Of a DNA stretch of 64,000 nucleotides, positions 35,389-46,695 are shown one piece after another. The notes beneath the pieces were generated by a model that saw only the letters and a program-made list of their open reading frames with translations, had not been told where the DNA came from and did not search any database. The stretch lies in contig NC_049992.1 in assembly GCF_000003815.2 (NCBI RefSeq), forward strand, positions 13,369,105 to 13,433,104, written 5' to 3'. This DNA is from Branchiostoma floridae. Its lineage: Eukaryota > Chordata > Leptocardii > Amphioxiformes > Branchiostomatidae. Both the position numbers and the translations under genes were made by a program. How positions within the stretch are numbered: the first letter of the stretch is position 1; every line of letters starts with the position of its first letter.

Positions 35389-35515
35389 TAGCCTGGGTAC
35401 CATGCTCTGAAGTAACGTACTACCCACAGTCAGCAGTTACTACAGAGGGCTGTACCCAGACTAGCAAGCGAAAAGATTGGGCCATCGGTTACTACCGAGT
35501 ATGGTACCCAGGCTA
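35389..35515. mobile_element. 127-bp MITE with perfect terminal inverted repeats
   Basis: Begins TAGCCTGGGTACCAT and ends ATGGTACCCAGGCTA, exact reverse complements of 15 bp. Inside are further complementary GGGTAC/GTACCC words. No coding capacity. Confidence 0.75.
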
Positions 35516-36517
35516 CCTTAAACCAACAGTTGATGATTATAAAAAAAAAACAATGTAAGATATATTGAAAATGAGAGATGATACATAATACTCAAATATG
35601 CATATTCTTACCATTGCAATATCACTTTTGGCTTGGGGAGCCTGAGATCACCAAAGAGCAAGCACATATACATATGAGGTAGGATTAAATCTCTTGAATA
35701 GATTCCGTTACATATATTGACCTCATAGGCCAAGCTGTCACAGGCCGTTTCTAAGACATTTGAATACAGACTTTACCCACACAATAGTTCCCACTCAACA
35801 GACGTCTCCACAAAGGACACTTTAAATGGCAGAAGAGCCCGTATTGGACCACAACAATAGGACATCTGGACAGTCTATTGTTCTGGGTGAAGAGAAGAAC
35901 AATTTAACAAAAAACATTAACTGATTAAGACCATAGACTGCCCCAGAAGCTGTGTTGCCACTGTAAAATCTATACAAAGTGGCGTCTATTGTGGTCTCAA
36001 GTACATGTAGATGTTACTACATGTATTGTTGGCATGTTTACAGCCTTACTATTTGCTTGAAATCAATGTTACTGAAAGATCACAAATTACTGTACATGCA
36101 CATGGCTTATGATAAACAGCAATCCTACAGGCAATTCAGGCCCAGCAATCCAATAGATTTACAGTAAATTATACCAACCATCAAGCAATGCACTGACTTT
36201 CCATAGAAATATGATCATGAAAATAACAAAAACATTTCTGTATACAAAATGCCATTTCCTTGTTGAAAACAAACATTTTCCTTGACATTCCCCTGCAAGT
36301 GACCTTGCTATTGTCAGTTACATGTATTTAGTACTTTCCTTATTTAGCAGGGGCATCGCCTCACATAACCTTGCCCAAGATAAGGTCAGGCCATAACCTT
36401 TGTGTTGATTTTGTACAAAATTTATGACTATAGAATACAGACAACATGATATCCAAAAAAAGTATTCTAATTCATTGTAAGTTGTTACAATGCCAGTTGT
36501 TTTTTTTGTAGTTCTTT

Positions 36518-36593
36518 CAGTCAGGGCTAAATTAACAAAATGCAGAAGGAGACTTCAGTCAGGGCTAAATTAACAAAATGCAGAAGGAGACTT
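36518..36593. repeat. 38-bp exact tandem duplication
   Basis: The unit begins CAGTCAGGGCTAAATTAAC and ends AGAAGGAGACTT; copies are 36518-36555 and 36556-36593. Intronic or intergenic, no evident function. Confidence 0.9.
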
Positions 36594-37902
36594 AATTATA
36601 TTATAGGGGCACTTATCCATCTTAATCGGTACTGCTAGTAGTGCTGTTCTTGTAACAAATGAAGCTTTTCTTATGACAGTTGCAATGTTTACACAGAATA
36701 ATTTTGACTTTGCTTGTTGTGTACGACGTTTCGAGCCAAGTTTGAGGGTAAACCTCCCTTCTCATCACATGATTGTCAAAGGGGGTCACATAATTCAAAC
36801 TTCTCACATTCAACAACTGTGCTCTGTAAGCTGTTTGTATTTCACTGACCTTCGAGAACTTCAATATGACATAAAGCCTTGTGGTTCGGGATAATCAATT
36901 CTAACTGTCCAGGCTGTACTTAAACTAGTATTAAATGGTGTTGATTTGCTTTTGAATGACCTAACACAACAAACAAACTTTTGAGGTGATTGGAAAATGC
37001 CAATGGGGGAAAAACACTTTCATAAAAAAAAGAGGGAGGGGTTATTGGTGGTGACATGTGTCCCGAGACCCCAATGTGGTTTATTCTGGCTAGACACAGA
37101 AAATTGTATAATCCTAGCTGGTGTGTTATGCTTCAATTTGGTGGTTATACCAGCTACAGAAAATGAGATACAGCAAATGAGGAGGAATATATCTATTACA
37201 CTGTAACAGTAGCAATTGATGGTTTGTTATGTTTACTACTGTGTAACACAAGTCCCCACCCAGTGACAGAATACCCTTTTATGTGGTGAGGGCGGAAGTA
37301 AGTGCCATACATGGCAGGGTCGGTCACTTATTTGGATTTGGAGGGACCGTTATATTGTTGTTCCCACAACCAGACAATCATTGACCTTGGTTAAACACTG
37401 ACGTCATCCACATAATTCATGTCTGTAACGTCTGTAACGATTTATTACTTTGTATTCTCCCAAAGACGGTTCGGAAAACGCAGGTTTATGAGAAAACAGC
37501 TGTACGACAATAAGAAGGAAGTAAGAGAGTTACACTTCCACTAAAGACCAGCCGAACGATGTTTGAGGCCCCTCCCCAAATTTGGACAAAAATAAAGAGA
37601 GACAACTGTCGGGCTGGGTGAATAAACCAGACCTAGCCGGCTAACAGAGGCATCTGAGATATGCCAGGGTGTACAGTGGGGTAATTCTGGCCGCGACAGG
37701 GCCGGACGGAGCGGCGGCAGGGTGTGAGGACGGGAGAGTCGTCGGGGCCACACGCCTCACACTGCAAGCAAGGCCCAGGAATCTGAGACATGTTCTACCG
37801 TCGCGTCACGCCTAACCAATGTTTCAGCTCACATTCTAGCCCTCCGCAGCGCTACAACAGCACGGCTACCACGCAATTAGAGAGACACGTCCCGACACTT
37901 AC

Positions 37903-38090
37903 CTCGACTCCACCAGATTTCGGAATATCCACTGCGCCGGTGATGATTTTAGGGATTTCTCTCGATTTTTGCTCAGAAACTGCCCCAGTTGTCCGCCATC
38001 TTGACAATACCACGTGATCACGTTTTCACCAATGACAGTAGCTTTGATATCCTCGACGTATGAAGAAGTCTTTGTAACGAGACCGCTCAT
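37903..38090 (-). other. Candidate first exon with an upstream open reading frame
   Basis: A consensus donor (GAG|GTAAGT at 37903/37902) ends a segment with an ATG at 38090 and 62 open codons (MSGLVTKTSSYVEDIK to NLVES). Spliced to the acceptor at 31321, this frame ends at a TGA that overlaps the main ATGGCTGA by a few bases, so it would be an upstream ORF rather than the protein N-terminus. It ends 10 bp from an assembly gap, so the promoter may be missing. An independent coding gene is not excluded. Confidence 0.35.
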
Positions 38091-38100
38091 TTGCTACTAA

Positions 38101-38200
38101 NNNNNNNNNNNNNNNNNNNNNNNNNNNNNNNNNNNNNNNNNNNNNNNNNNNNNNNNNNNNNNNNNNNNNNNNNNNNNNNNNNNNNNNNNNNNNNNNNNNN
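38101..38200. other. Assembly gap (100 N)
   Basis: Exactly 100 unknown bases, a conventional unknown-length placeholder. Linkage of the flanks rests on scaffolding. Confidence 0.99.
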
Positions 38201-39019
38201 TTTCTTATATAGTGAAGAATAAATCGTTAAATTAAGCCCATTACGCATGATGACACATTCATAGCATTTATATATTAGAAGAACTTTTATTTCTTCTCAT
38301 GTTTTCACCTTTCTTACACCTCATTTGGATTTTATACTTGGACACATGATCAAAATTTCACAGACAAAATTTCATAAACTTGTGCCCTATTTTGGCTACA
38401 AACTCCTTGCGGGATTCTCACGAAATGCAGATTACGTCACCGTGTGAGGTCATCTACATGTAATACTGTAAACTCGGGAATGAATCACTGCTTTATAATC
38501 ATGTTTATCTGACCTGAATACCAACTAATTGATCCTCATAGGCAGGGCACGTCAACAGACGGACAAAATGGCGGGAATACGTACATTCCATGTACGATGA
38601 GAGCAATGATCATGACTCTGTTTCGGCTACAACATATGTATAAGAGTAGTTACTTTTTTGGTACTTTACAAAATATATTGAACTCATACAATACAAGTAA
38701 CATTGTAAACTTCACGCAGTGTTATAGTATTCAAAACTGGCTAATCTATATACTAGTACATGTAACATTACATGTCTAATATATGTGACATCAAACGACT
38801 CATTTGAAAATGGACCTTATACATCGATATATCACCAATAACCAAACAGACAATAACATATTGCTTGCTTGCTTGAGTCCATCCGGTCTCGAGTTGCAAT
38901 GACAGCCCATGCGTCCCTGTCAATCATTGCTCGTTGTAAGTTGTCAACTTAACATATAACCAAGGATATATACAGAATATCAAAGATCAACTTTTGGCTT
39001 AGTTTAAGTTTTTATATAT
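38201..39019. other. 3' flank of the LPCAT3-like gene
   Basis: AT-rich, no supported exon. A minus-strand AATAAA (TTTATT at 38286-38291) could serve the longer LPCAT3-like transcript, about 730 nt after its stop. Confidence 0.4.
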
Positions 39020-39421
39020 TCAATGTCGGATATCTTCACCCTTTTCCCATACAAACTTGTCCAACAGAGTCGTCTGACTTGGCCCTAGGTAAGCAGCGAC
39101 TAAGTTTTGAGCGTCCTCTTGGTTTTCTAAAATGTCCACTTGTACATAACTTGTTGTTGTTGTTGTTTCATCATCAGAGCTATCATCAGAAACTGTAGCA
39201 AAGTTCCATGATGACGCAGTACTCTCTGTTGCCATAGTAACGGAGGTTTGTGTAGTTTTGCGACTTGCCGCGGACGACTCGGGTATCACCGATTGTGGTG
39301 ACGTCATCTCTAGGCCCCGGTCTGATGTTCGTCTATTGCGTGAAAATCTTCGAATAACCCAAGATATCACAAGAACGCCCCCGAGCAGTAAATGTCCTAT
39401 CCAATGCAGCAACGTGTACAC
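39020..39421 (-). CDS. LPCAT3: Alternative last exon B of the LPCAT3-like gene
   Basis: Acceptor CATATAG|GTGTACACG, phase 0. Encodes VYTLLHWIGHLLLGGVLVIS, a final membrane helix, then RRFSRNRR and about 100 Ser/Thr/Asp-rich residues ending KGEDIRH-stop (133 residues). It is homologous in its first about 27 residues to last exon A, and both follow KWVK equally well in frame, so they are mutually exclusive terminal exons. Confidence 0.8.
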   Translation of the reverse strand: MYTLLHWIGHLLLGGVLVISWVIRRFSRNRRTSDRGLEMTSPQSVIPESSAASRKTTQTSVTMATESTASSWNFATVSDDSSDDETTTTTSYVQVDILENQEDAQNLVAAYLGPSQTTLLDKFVWEKGEDIRH

Positions 39422-42400
39422 CTATATGTAAGGAAGAAAACATATGCAAGAGTAAAGGAGGGTGGTTGGGTATTTCGTTGCTCCTTGTCGTCTTTATATG
39501 TCATTTGATGGCGTGGCTTCTGGATTTTCATCGCGTTCGGGTTCCGCTAGGTGTCGTGAGGGAATGTCCACTGTGACGCTACCGTTTTCCCTGTCTGAAG
39601 AAGTTATCTCAACTTTTGAAGATGAGGTTCCGTTAGAAGATGTAGCGACCTCCTGTCCGTTCTTTGTCGGTGTCTGGGGAGGATCCAGACATCTCCGTAC
39701 CAGGGGACCGATCACTAACGCTAGACCAAGGGCTATGAATCCTCCCCAATAGAGCAGTCCGTAAACCTGTAGAGTAAGCAAAAGTGTTTTTGCCAACTAT
39801 GAAACACAATGCACCACCCGTTCATCCTTTTTCTTGTGACCTGACTGTACCCTGCAAGCATTGGGCGAGGCTAAATAGTTGTGTTTCCTCGCTGCGTTTC
39901 TTTTACAAAGTGCCTCCTCAATGGAGATAAGAAAACGTGACGATTTAACCTCCCTAATATTTGCTCGGAGTGCAATATACCTGGACGATAAATTTAATGT
40001 ACATCATTTCAGCCTAGCGTTCGTGACAGAATTAAGTTAGATTCAAAATCTGCAGGAAATGATTATTTCTATGTATCAAATATGTGGTCTACGTATGCGT
40101 AAGCTTGTCCCTTATTTTCTTTTTTCTGTATCGTATTTAGATAGAGCCCGAGGTTCAAATAATTCAAACTTTACCTTGACCCACTTGTCGGCCACCAGTA
40201 GTGCGAAAGGCACTATCATGTAGCCGAACATAGCCCAGTTGAACACCCAGCTGATCACTAGCGCCACACCGCGGACTATCCGCGCGCCTGCAGTCGACAG
40301 GACCCTCGACACTGGCACACGTCGGGCCATTTCTTCGAGCTGAGAAAAAATAATTCGCATGGCCATCGATTATAAGAAAAAAACACACGAGCAGGTTTTC
40401 TTGCACTTTCCATTATAGCATAACTGGTGCTGAGTTCATACTGAATGCGAAACTGATATGCGGTTTTCCCACATTGCAATCTTGGTAGGGCGAAAATTTT
40501 CAGAAGTGTGCAATATGAGCAATCAAATGAGCAGTTTGTGTGTAGTACACGTCACGTCAGGCTTTACATAATCTCCAAGCAGATCCTACGGTAGCATAAG
40601 ATTGTATTAAAAGCTGCGAGATGAGTGAAGCCGGCCTTAGGAAGTGTGTATGCTAACGGTAGCCAAACACACTCCCTAAGGCCGGCTTCACTCCTCTCGC
40701 AGCTTTTGATACAATCTTGTTCTACCGTAGGGTTTGCTTGGCAATAAGGCGTTACAATTATCCATATTGTTGTGCTAGGTTGTGTGTAAGATGCATGTAT
40801 ATATACTCGTATAACCACTGAGACACACCAAAATCCATTCCGGTGGTACTCTCAATGTAGGTTGGTCCAAACGTTTTCTTACCTCCCTCGAGCCTCGAAC
40901 CCAGATAACTTCAAAGAGAAAAGCCGCCTGGTAGCCGCTCAGCAGTCCGTGCCAAATACCCAGGTACGACAGCGTCACCACAAAGGACACAATGCGCATG
41001 CCCAGGAACCGCAAACGCTTGTATATGTAGCTGCAAAATAAATCCTAATTTGGTCCAACACGTACGTTTCTGTATTCCTATCATATTTTGAAAAAAAAAA
41101 TAGTTACGTTAAGCATTTATATCGGATTGTGCTGGGAAATAAGATGAATATCAATTTGTTTTCTATGATCCTTTTCCATATTTCTTCATATCACAAAAAT
41201 TAACGATAGTACCGAAAGACGATAAAACTTTCAATTACAGATATCAACTACCTGCATTATCCGTAACAACTAAATGGTAACAATTGACAAGTAGAATAAT
41301 GTTTAAATACCATAATTATAACAATTGATAAGAAGGATAATGTTGATATAACATGAATATAACATGAATCATCATACTCTACAATTGATAAGTAGAATGA
41401 TATCATCAACTTGAGTGATCCACAGAATGTAAAACAAAAGCATTTCGTGTGTGCGGGCTGAAATGAAAATAAGAGAGATAACAATAGATGGGAAAACGGT
41501 GAAACTACATGTAATTGATGAAGAGAAAACTATCACCAAAGACGTGGGTCGGCTTTCTGTACTTACTTCATCAGCCAGGTGTTGGTGGAGAGGTTGAAGG
41601 ATTGAATCTTCTCATCCGGTGAGACTGACAGTTCCCACGGGATGATCTTCACGTTCTGACAGGCGTCCATGCGGGGAGGGCTCCCGTCAGCACCAGGGGT
41701 GTACGCCAGGCCGCAGATGATACCAACACCTTCCTATGTATAAAATGCGGTAAACCATCATTCCATGTACAGGAGTGATTGGTTTGGGCAATATGTGACT
41801 CACAATATAGTACTATTCCATGTCATCCATTTTCGTTTCATAGTTAATCCAAAAACTCATCACCAACTTATCATCAAGTTCTTTATTGGATATCGGAGCA
41901 ATGTAAGAACCTTCTGGTTGTGTAAAAGGAATTCTCCGATATTCTATATTCTACCAACCTAATGAAATTATTATCTCCATGAGAAATGAAGATATAGTTT
42001 TGGGTCTTTGTGTGTCTCTGTGTTTGTTTGTGTTTCAGGATATTTGTGGTCAGCATAACTCAAGAACCTCTGGATGGATTGCCATGATATTTGGTGTGTG
42101 GGTAGGTGTTGGAAAGACGAAGGTCAAGGCCCCCTGCTGTAATGTGACCTTGGTACTGCAGCAGAAATTCCGTTTTTTGTATCTTTTGATCTGGATGTGC
42201 TATGGTCTTGATTTTTTTGGTGGCAGATAGCTTGTGACATAAGGAATAGGTGGCACTTAATTTGCATGATTAATGAGGGAAATCTATATTTGTAATATTT
42301 GCCATTGTGGGACTCAAATACCTGTCATATGTAATTTGTGGCTGGTGGAACATGAGCAGATATGAATTATGCAAATACGTCCCTAATTTGCATAATTAAT

Positions 42401-45400
42401 GTAAAAGTGGTATAATTCTTCTAAATGGTAAATGATTGCACAATCAACATTGTGACCAGTGTAAGTTATCTAAATGTGTACATAACCAAGCATAGATTAT
42501 GTAAATGTAGAAATCATTTGCATAATCAGGCTATTTCATGGAGATATGAGGTCTCCGAACTCTTGTTTTCGGAAGTTCCTTGTTCAACGGTTTTAACCTT
42601 TGTCGGGCCATGCGCTAGAAATCAGGCTGTGTGTCTTGATACATCATTATTTTAGCTATTCATTGCGGCAACCAAATAACAAAGAGTGCGTGACTTACCG
42701 AGATCAACCAAACTCCGATCAGTTTACAGATGAACAGTTTTGCCCAGATCGTCACGAAACCCCAACGGCTGAGGAGGCCCAGATCCTACCAGCAAAAAAA
42801 ATAATGAGCGATTTTAGGAATAGAAACAGATATCTTATAATAAACTAACAGTGATATTTACAGCAGTACAGACTAGGGTATAAGTAGTTGTGATAGGGTA
42901 TAAGTAGTTGTGAGATAACTATGAGAAATGAGTGTCCGAACTTACTTCAAAGCCCTGGCTGATCATATAATCATCCGGAAAGTAGATAGTCTGAAGGGTA
43001 AATAACGAAAGGTACACCGCGCCCGTTGCTAGTCTGTTGAGGGCCAGCATAATACTGGAGAAGGCAAAATGAACAATGTCAGTTTTGTTCCTCATTTTGT
43101 AGTAAGAAGTGCATTGTGTGTAAGAATTTAATTATTCCGTTGTAAGTTATGTTCTAGTAAGTTTACTGTTATCGTTGAAAACTATGACAAAAGCTATGGT
43201 ACTATGATAGGAAGTGGGCTCGTACATACATTCCCAGTAAGTACAAACTATAAAGTTATAACACTCCAATCAAAATCCAAGGGACGGAAAAAATCAGGCT
43301 GGATACCGTGAATGTATCCGATGATTACTTACCTTATTGGTGGCTTCTCATCAGTCGATGTCAGAACTCCAATTGAGAACAAATACTGTTTCATTGGGAA
43401 CTGGACGAACAAAGAGACAACATCAGATAACGTTAGATCTTTCTATCCATATACGTACCTATTCTATATATCCATCTATTCAACCTTCACTTCTGTCATG
43501 ACTATCATTGTTTGACATATATTGATACTATACGTAACTTTCTCCATAATGAGACCACCTGATTGACATAAGTCACTACATTTGACTGATATATAAATAT
43601 ACACTGTCTCAAGCAAATAGATGAAGAAATAGAAACTTTTCCCCCAAAATAAAACAACAACAACAACAACAAAGTACCTGTGGTCCGACCAAAAGTCCCC
43701 CGAAGTGATAAACAAAGCCGGACACTTCCAGAAGCGTCGGGGATCTGTTCAGCACAACCTTCTTCTGACTCTCCGACTGTTTCTCCTAAGAAAAAATACA
43801 TGTACCATCACATCTTTGTCAAAAACGACAAATACAGAGAAGCGAAAGCAAATCCAGACAGACACAGGCAAACAAACAGACACATATATGCATGCACGCA
43901 TACAGACGCACGCACACACATACACACGCGCGCGCGCGCGCAATGTATAGGAGGAGAATATACTAGTAAATCAATACAAATGCGAAAGTAACAAAAAATA
44001 TTACCGGTGGTTTGGTGCCGTCATAGATGTCCCACGCCAAACCTACGATAGGAACATAGCACAGATCAGAAAACATTATTTAAATATCCTGAAATTTATC
44101 TCTGTTGTCTGACATATGAAACAAAAAAACAAGTCTTTCTTTCAAAAATCATTATTTTCTGGAAATCTGAATAGTCTGTAACTTTTTTCTAATCTCCAAT
44201 AGTTTGGTTAGAAGTTCTTACCTATCAGACGTAATGTCAGGACACATTGGGGAGTGGTGAAGTTGATAACATAAGTGGTGGTGCCAAGGAGATAGTAATG
44301 TAACAACAGATGACCCTTGGGAAAATAACAACAACATGTAAATAATATGGTCTTTTATCATTAAGGAAGTCAGTCAAAGATATTTTCTCGTTCGCGGTAT
44401 ATGTTGTTAATATTGTGCGTATTTCTTTTTTTGTGTAGAATGAACTGAAAATGTATTTTCTTTCAAACTTAAATAATCACATTTGAATTTGCATGATCTG
44501 AAAGCTATAAGATGTTCTAGAAAAGTAGTCCCACCATATTGTAAGTGAAAGACAGGACCACGGAGCGGAAGGATCCACCTAAGAGGTGGAGCAGCGCCCA
44601 GTTCACTATCACGGACAGGGCGGAGTGATACGTGGCAATACCTAAGGGTAAAACAAGAAGACATGTTTGATGCAGATAGTAAAAAACGATATTAGCGGGG
44701 AAATCTAGTCAATTGTTTCAATAGAAAGCCTTAACTAGATTATTGTGATGTGACAACCAGGAGAGTTAACTCTTGGAATTCTGATGGTAAATAAAAGAGG
44801 AGATAGATATCCTACCAAAGTTGAAGTACATGATGGAAAGTCCCGCAAGGGTGTAGTAGACATGGTAAGCGGTAGGAGGCGCTTTTTTCAGGAACAGTCG
44901 TTGGAAGAGTGCCAATGGATAACCTTGAAAGAGAAAACACGTTAAAATATATGATTAGATTGTGTCTGTTGAGATAGCAGACACAAACGTGATTTCTTGA
45001 TATGGTTTTGGGGCTAAAATATTGCGCATTTTTACAAGGAAGAATGTAAGAAGTGATGTGACACCAACCCCCATCTGATGTGACACCAACCCCCTTATTC
45101 TAAGCAAAGACAATTACATGTGACGTCAGAAACTTGTAAGGGGTTACCACCACCCCCTGTAATTGACACATAGCGGGTAAAGAATCTCTCCTACAGTTAA
45201 TACAACGGATAGTGTTCCCCAAATGTGAAAGGTACGATCTTGATGTAAACCGTTTCCTGTAAGATAAAGGTCATGTCGTCAACGAAGGTGAACGAGAGTA
45301 CTGTCATGACCCACCTAGAAGCAGAGAGAGAATCAAACGCACGGCTTCTTCGGAAGTACCCAATGTTTCAGCAAGGACAGAAATCGAGTAGCCGTTTGTC

Positions 45401-45902
45401 GCCATATTGTTTGAAGACACCTGATTCTGGTTCACTTGCTAACTGCACTGTGATATTCAAATTGTGAAAACTGGTCCGGCTGGTTATTTGGGTCTAAACG
45501 AATCAAAAGGGAGTGCACTTATCCAGTCTCTCGCTAGGAGATATATTGAAATGAAACAATAAAAAGCACAACTTTTGAAGCGGTCACGTTGAAATTCCAT
45601 CTTAAGTTTTGAGAAGAACGGAAACTATGGTGATATATATATATATATATACTAGTTTTCAAATGATGTAACCCTCTCTGAGCAACATATAATCCCGGGC
45701 CGATAAATTATCGGCAATTCCCTGCAATAAAGAGTTGTCTTTGGGCACGGCTCTCTCAGGTGGCTTAAACGTTGTTCTGGTGCATTACACTGTCCAAGAC
45801 AAAACTATTTAACTCACCCAAAAGAAGGGAAATAACGAATCGCACTGCTTCCTCTGACGTGCCGAGTCTCTGTGCAAGAGTACCGATGTTTGCTTCCGCC
45901 AT
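39020..45902 (-). CDS. LPCAT3: Lysophospholipid acyltransferase 5 (MBOAT family)
   Basis: Exons in transcription order: 45818-45902 (or 45315-45405), 44816-44923, 44535-44641, 44222-44315, 44005-44042, 43678-43785, 43333-43400, 42946-43054, 42699-42785, 41567-41733, 40883-41030, 40175-40339, then 39494-39766 or 39020-39421. Phases agree throughout; products are 518 or 561 residues from the distal first exon. Key matches to LPCAT3: LGTSEEAVR at the start, GYPLALFQRLFL, GLSIMYFNFG, CVLTLRLIGLAWDIYDG, LLEVSGFVYHFGGLLVGPQ, the Asn-containing SFNLSTNTWLM, the catalytic-histidine motif LGIWHGLLSGY and VADKWVKVY. The protein is a multi-pass ER membrane enzyme that transfers fatty acyl groups, typically polyunsaturated, to lysophosphatidylcholine and related lipids. 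Neither C-terminus carries the dilysine ER-retrieval ending of the vertebrate enzyme. Confidence 0.9.
39494..39766 (-). CDS. LPCAT3: Alternative last exon A of the LPCAT3-like gene
   Basis: Acceptor CTCTACAG|GTTTACGG, phase 0. Encodes VYGLLYWGGFIALGLALVIG, a membrane helix, then RRCLDPPQTPTKNG and a hydrophilic Ser/Glu tail ending TPSNDI-stop (90 residues). It lies nearer the shared exon than exon B. Using B requires skipping A; using A requires a poly(A) site before B or an A-to-end transcript reading through B as 3' UTR. Confidence 0.8.
   Translation of the reverse strand, partial: VYGLLYWGGFIALGLALVIGPLVRRCLDPPQTPTKNGQEVATSSNGTSSSKVEITSSDRENGSVTVDIPSRHLAEPERDENPEATPSNDI
40574..40742. repeat. 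Long inverted repeat (hairpin) in an LPCAT3 intron
   Basis: Left arm contains CCTACGGTAG, AAGCTGCGAG and AAGCCGGCCTTAGG; the right arm contains their reverse complements in reverse order, ending CTACCGTAGG. The arms of about 75 nt surround a loop of about 20 nt. Outer bases CCAAGCA/TGCTTGG also pair. Foldback MITE-like. Confidence 0.85.
41979..42560. repeat. Interspersed repeat with octamer-like TTTGCAT/ATGCAAAT words
   Basis: Contains GGATGGATTGCCATGATATTTGG-like sequence with GTGGGTAGGTGTTGG and GAAGGTCAAGG, then several TTTGCATAATTAATG units. It matches, in reverse orientation, the block at 55680-56300 and shorter pieces near 4435-4480 and 57415-57480. This is one repeat family present in at least four places in the window. 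Confidence 0.6.
42866..42914. repeat. 21-bp tandem duplication
   Basis: AGGGTATAAGTAGTTGTGAT appears twice in direct tandem between LPCAT3 exons. Confidence 0.75.
43901..43942. repeat. Mixed (CA)n/(CG)n microsatellite
   Basis: GCACGCACACACATACACACG followed by a CGCGCGCGCG run; alternating purine-pyrimidine, capable of Z-DNA. Intronic in LPCAT3. Confidence 0.85.
45055..45105. repeat. Short tandem duplication
   Basis: GATGTGACACCAACCCCC occurs twice in tandem in an LPCAT3 intron. Confidence 0.75.
45315..45405 (-). CDS. LPCAT3: Alternative (proximal) first exon of the LPCAT3-like gene
   Basis: Encodes MATNGYSISVLAETLG and then TSEEAVRLILSLLL, phase 1, ending at G|GTGGGT. It is clearly homologous to the distal first exon at 45818-45902 (MAEANIGTLAQRLG then TSEEAVRFVISLLL). 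Both splice into GYPLALF. Each has its own ATG, implying two promoters about 500 bp apart. Confidence 0.82.
45631..45650. repeat. (AT)n microsatellite
   Basis: About ten AT repeats between the two alternative LPCAT3 first exons. Confidence 0.9.
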
Positions 45903-46695
45903 GTTTCTGGCACAAAGTTTCCTACAAGCCTGGACCGGTCGAGCGGGTTGGACAAGTTGCACAATGAAAAAGTTTTATCCCGCCAGAGCCATATAATGAT
46001 ATCTTTATCATGTTCCTTATAGCCTGATTTTTGTGGTTCTTATAGATGGATATATGCACAGCTGTAAAACTGTATACGTGTAATCTGACACTTAAAAAAA
46101 AGTATGATATATTTCTTGATCAAGTCCAGTTAACATCGAAACATATCATTACGTTAAATAAGTCATATGCACTATTTGACGTTATTTCAACATTGAATTA
46201 CTTCATTCATAGTTAGTCCATATATCTAGTAGAGATTATTCATAGTGTAGTTTAAGTTTGTACATACATACATACATTACCAGTAGTACGGATTGTTTTC
46301 CGATAGAAATTGCATGTTATTCCTATGAGTAACAGCAATAGAACAAAAGTGCACTCCATACCCAATAACAACCAAGGAAAGCCACAGAAGGGTAGGAATT
46401 TATTTATCATACTAAATAAGTATTGAGTTTTGTTGCAGCCACACACCTATCACATGTAAAATGTATTACACGTAATTGATGGCATATAAACAAAGGTGTC
46501 GTATCATATTTCCTTCCCGGGATGTTTGCACGAACTGTGCTACCGCTGTCAAACAAACCCATCGGTATCTCAAGGTAACGGTATATTTGCTGTAGCTTGG
46601 CACGCTTACAGAGTAGACTCTTGATACGTGGCGCAGTAAGCCAGATTGTCTCTCTAAGTACTAGGCATCTTCGTGCACGTACGCGTGTGGAAACC
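45903..46695. promoter_or_regulatory. Divergent intergenic region between LPCAT3 and the defensin-like exons
   Basis: About 790 bp between the distal LPCAT3 ATG (minus) and the plus-strand ATG at 46696. AT-rich on the left, with ACGT-rich words (GCACGTACGCGTG) near the plus-strand start. No firm core elements were identified. Confidence 0.35.

Larger units (their letters stand above)
31321..37902. other. Probable first intron of the DIS3L2 fusion gene, repeat-bearing
   Basis: The 31273 ATG exon has an acceptor TTTGCTAG at 31321 preceded by a T-rich tract, and a strong donor faces it at 37901-37902 (TCGAG|GTAAGT). In between I see AT-rich DNA, a TIR element (35389-35515), a copy of the repeat near 33540 and a 38-bp tandem duplication (36518-36593), but no convincing exon. 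Confidence 0.5.

Noticed and set aside
37899-38090. Protein-coding N-terminal exon of the DIS3L2 fusion
   Set aside because: When spliced to 31321 its frame stops at the TGA overlapping the main ATG, so it cannot be the N-terminus; kept as a candidate UTR/uORF.
40112-40366. Third LPCAT3 C-terminus by reading through the exon at 40175 (ending TEKRK)
   Set aside because: Requires retaining an intron with a good donor. The result lacks the last membrane helix that both alternative exons supply.
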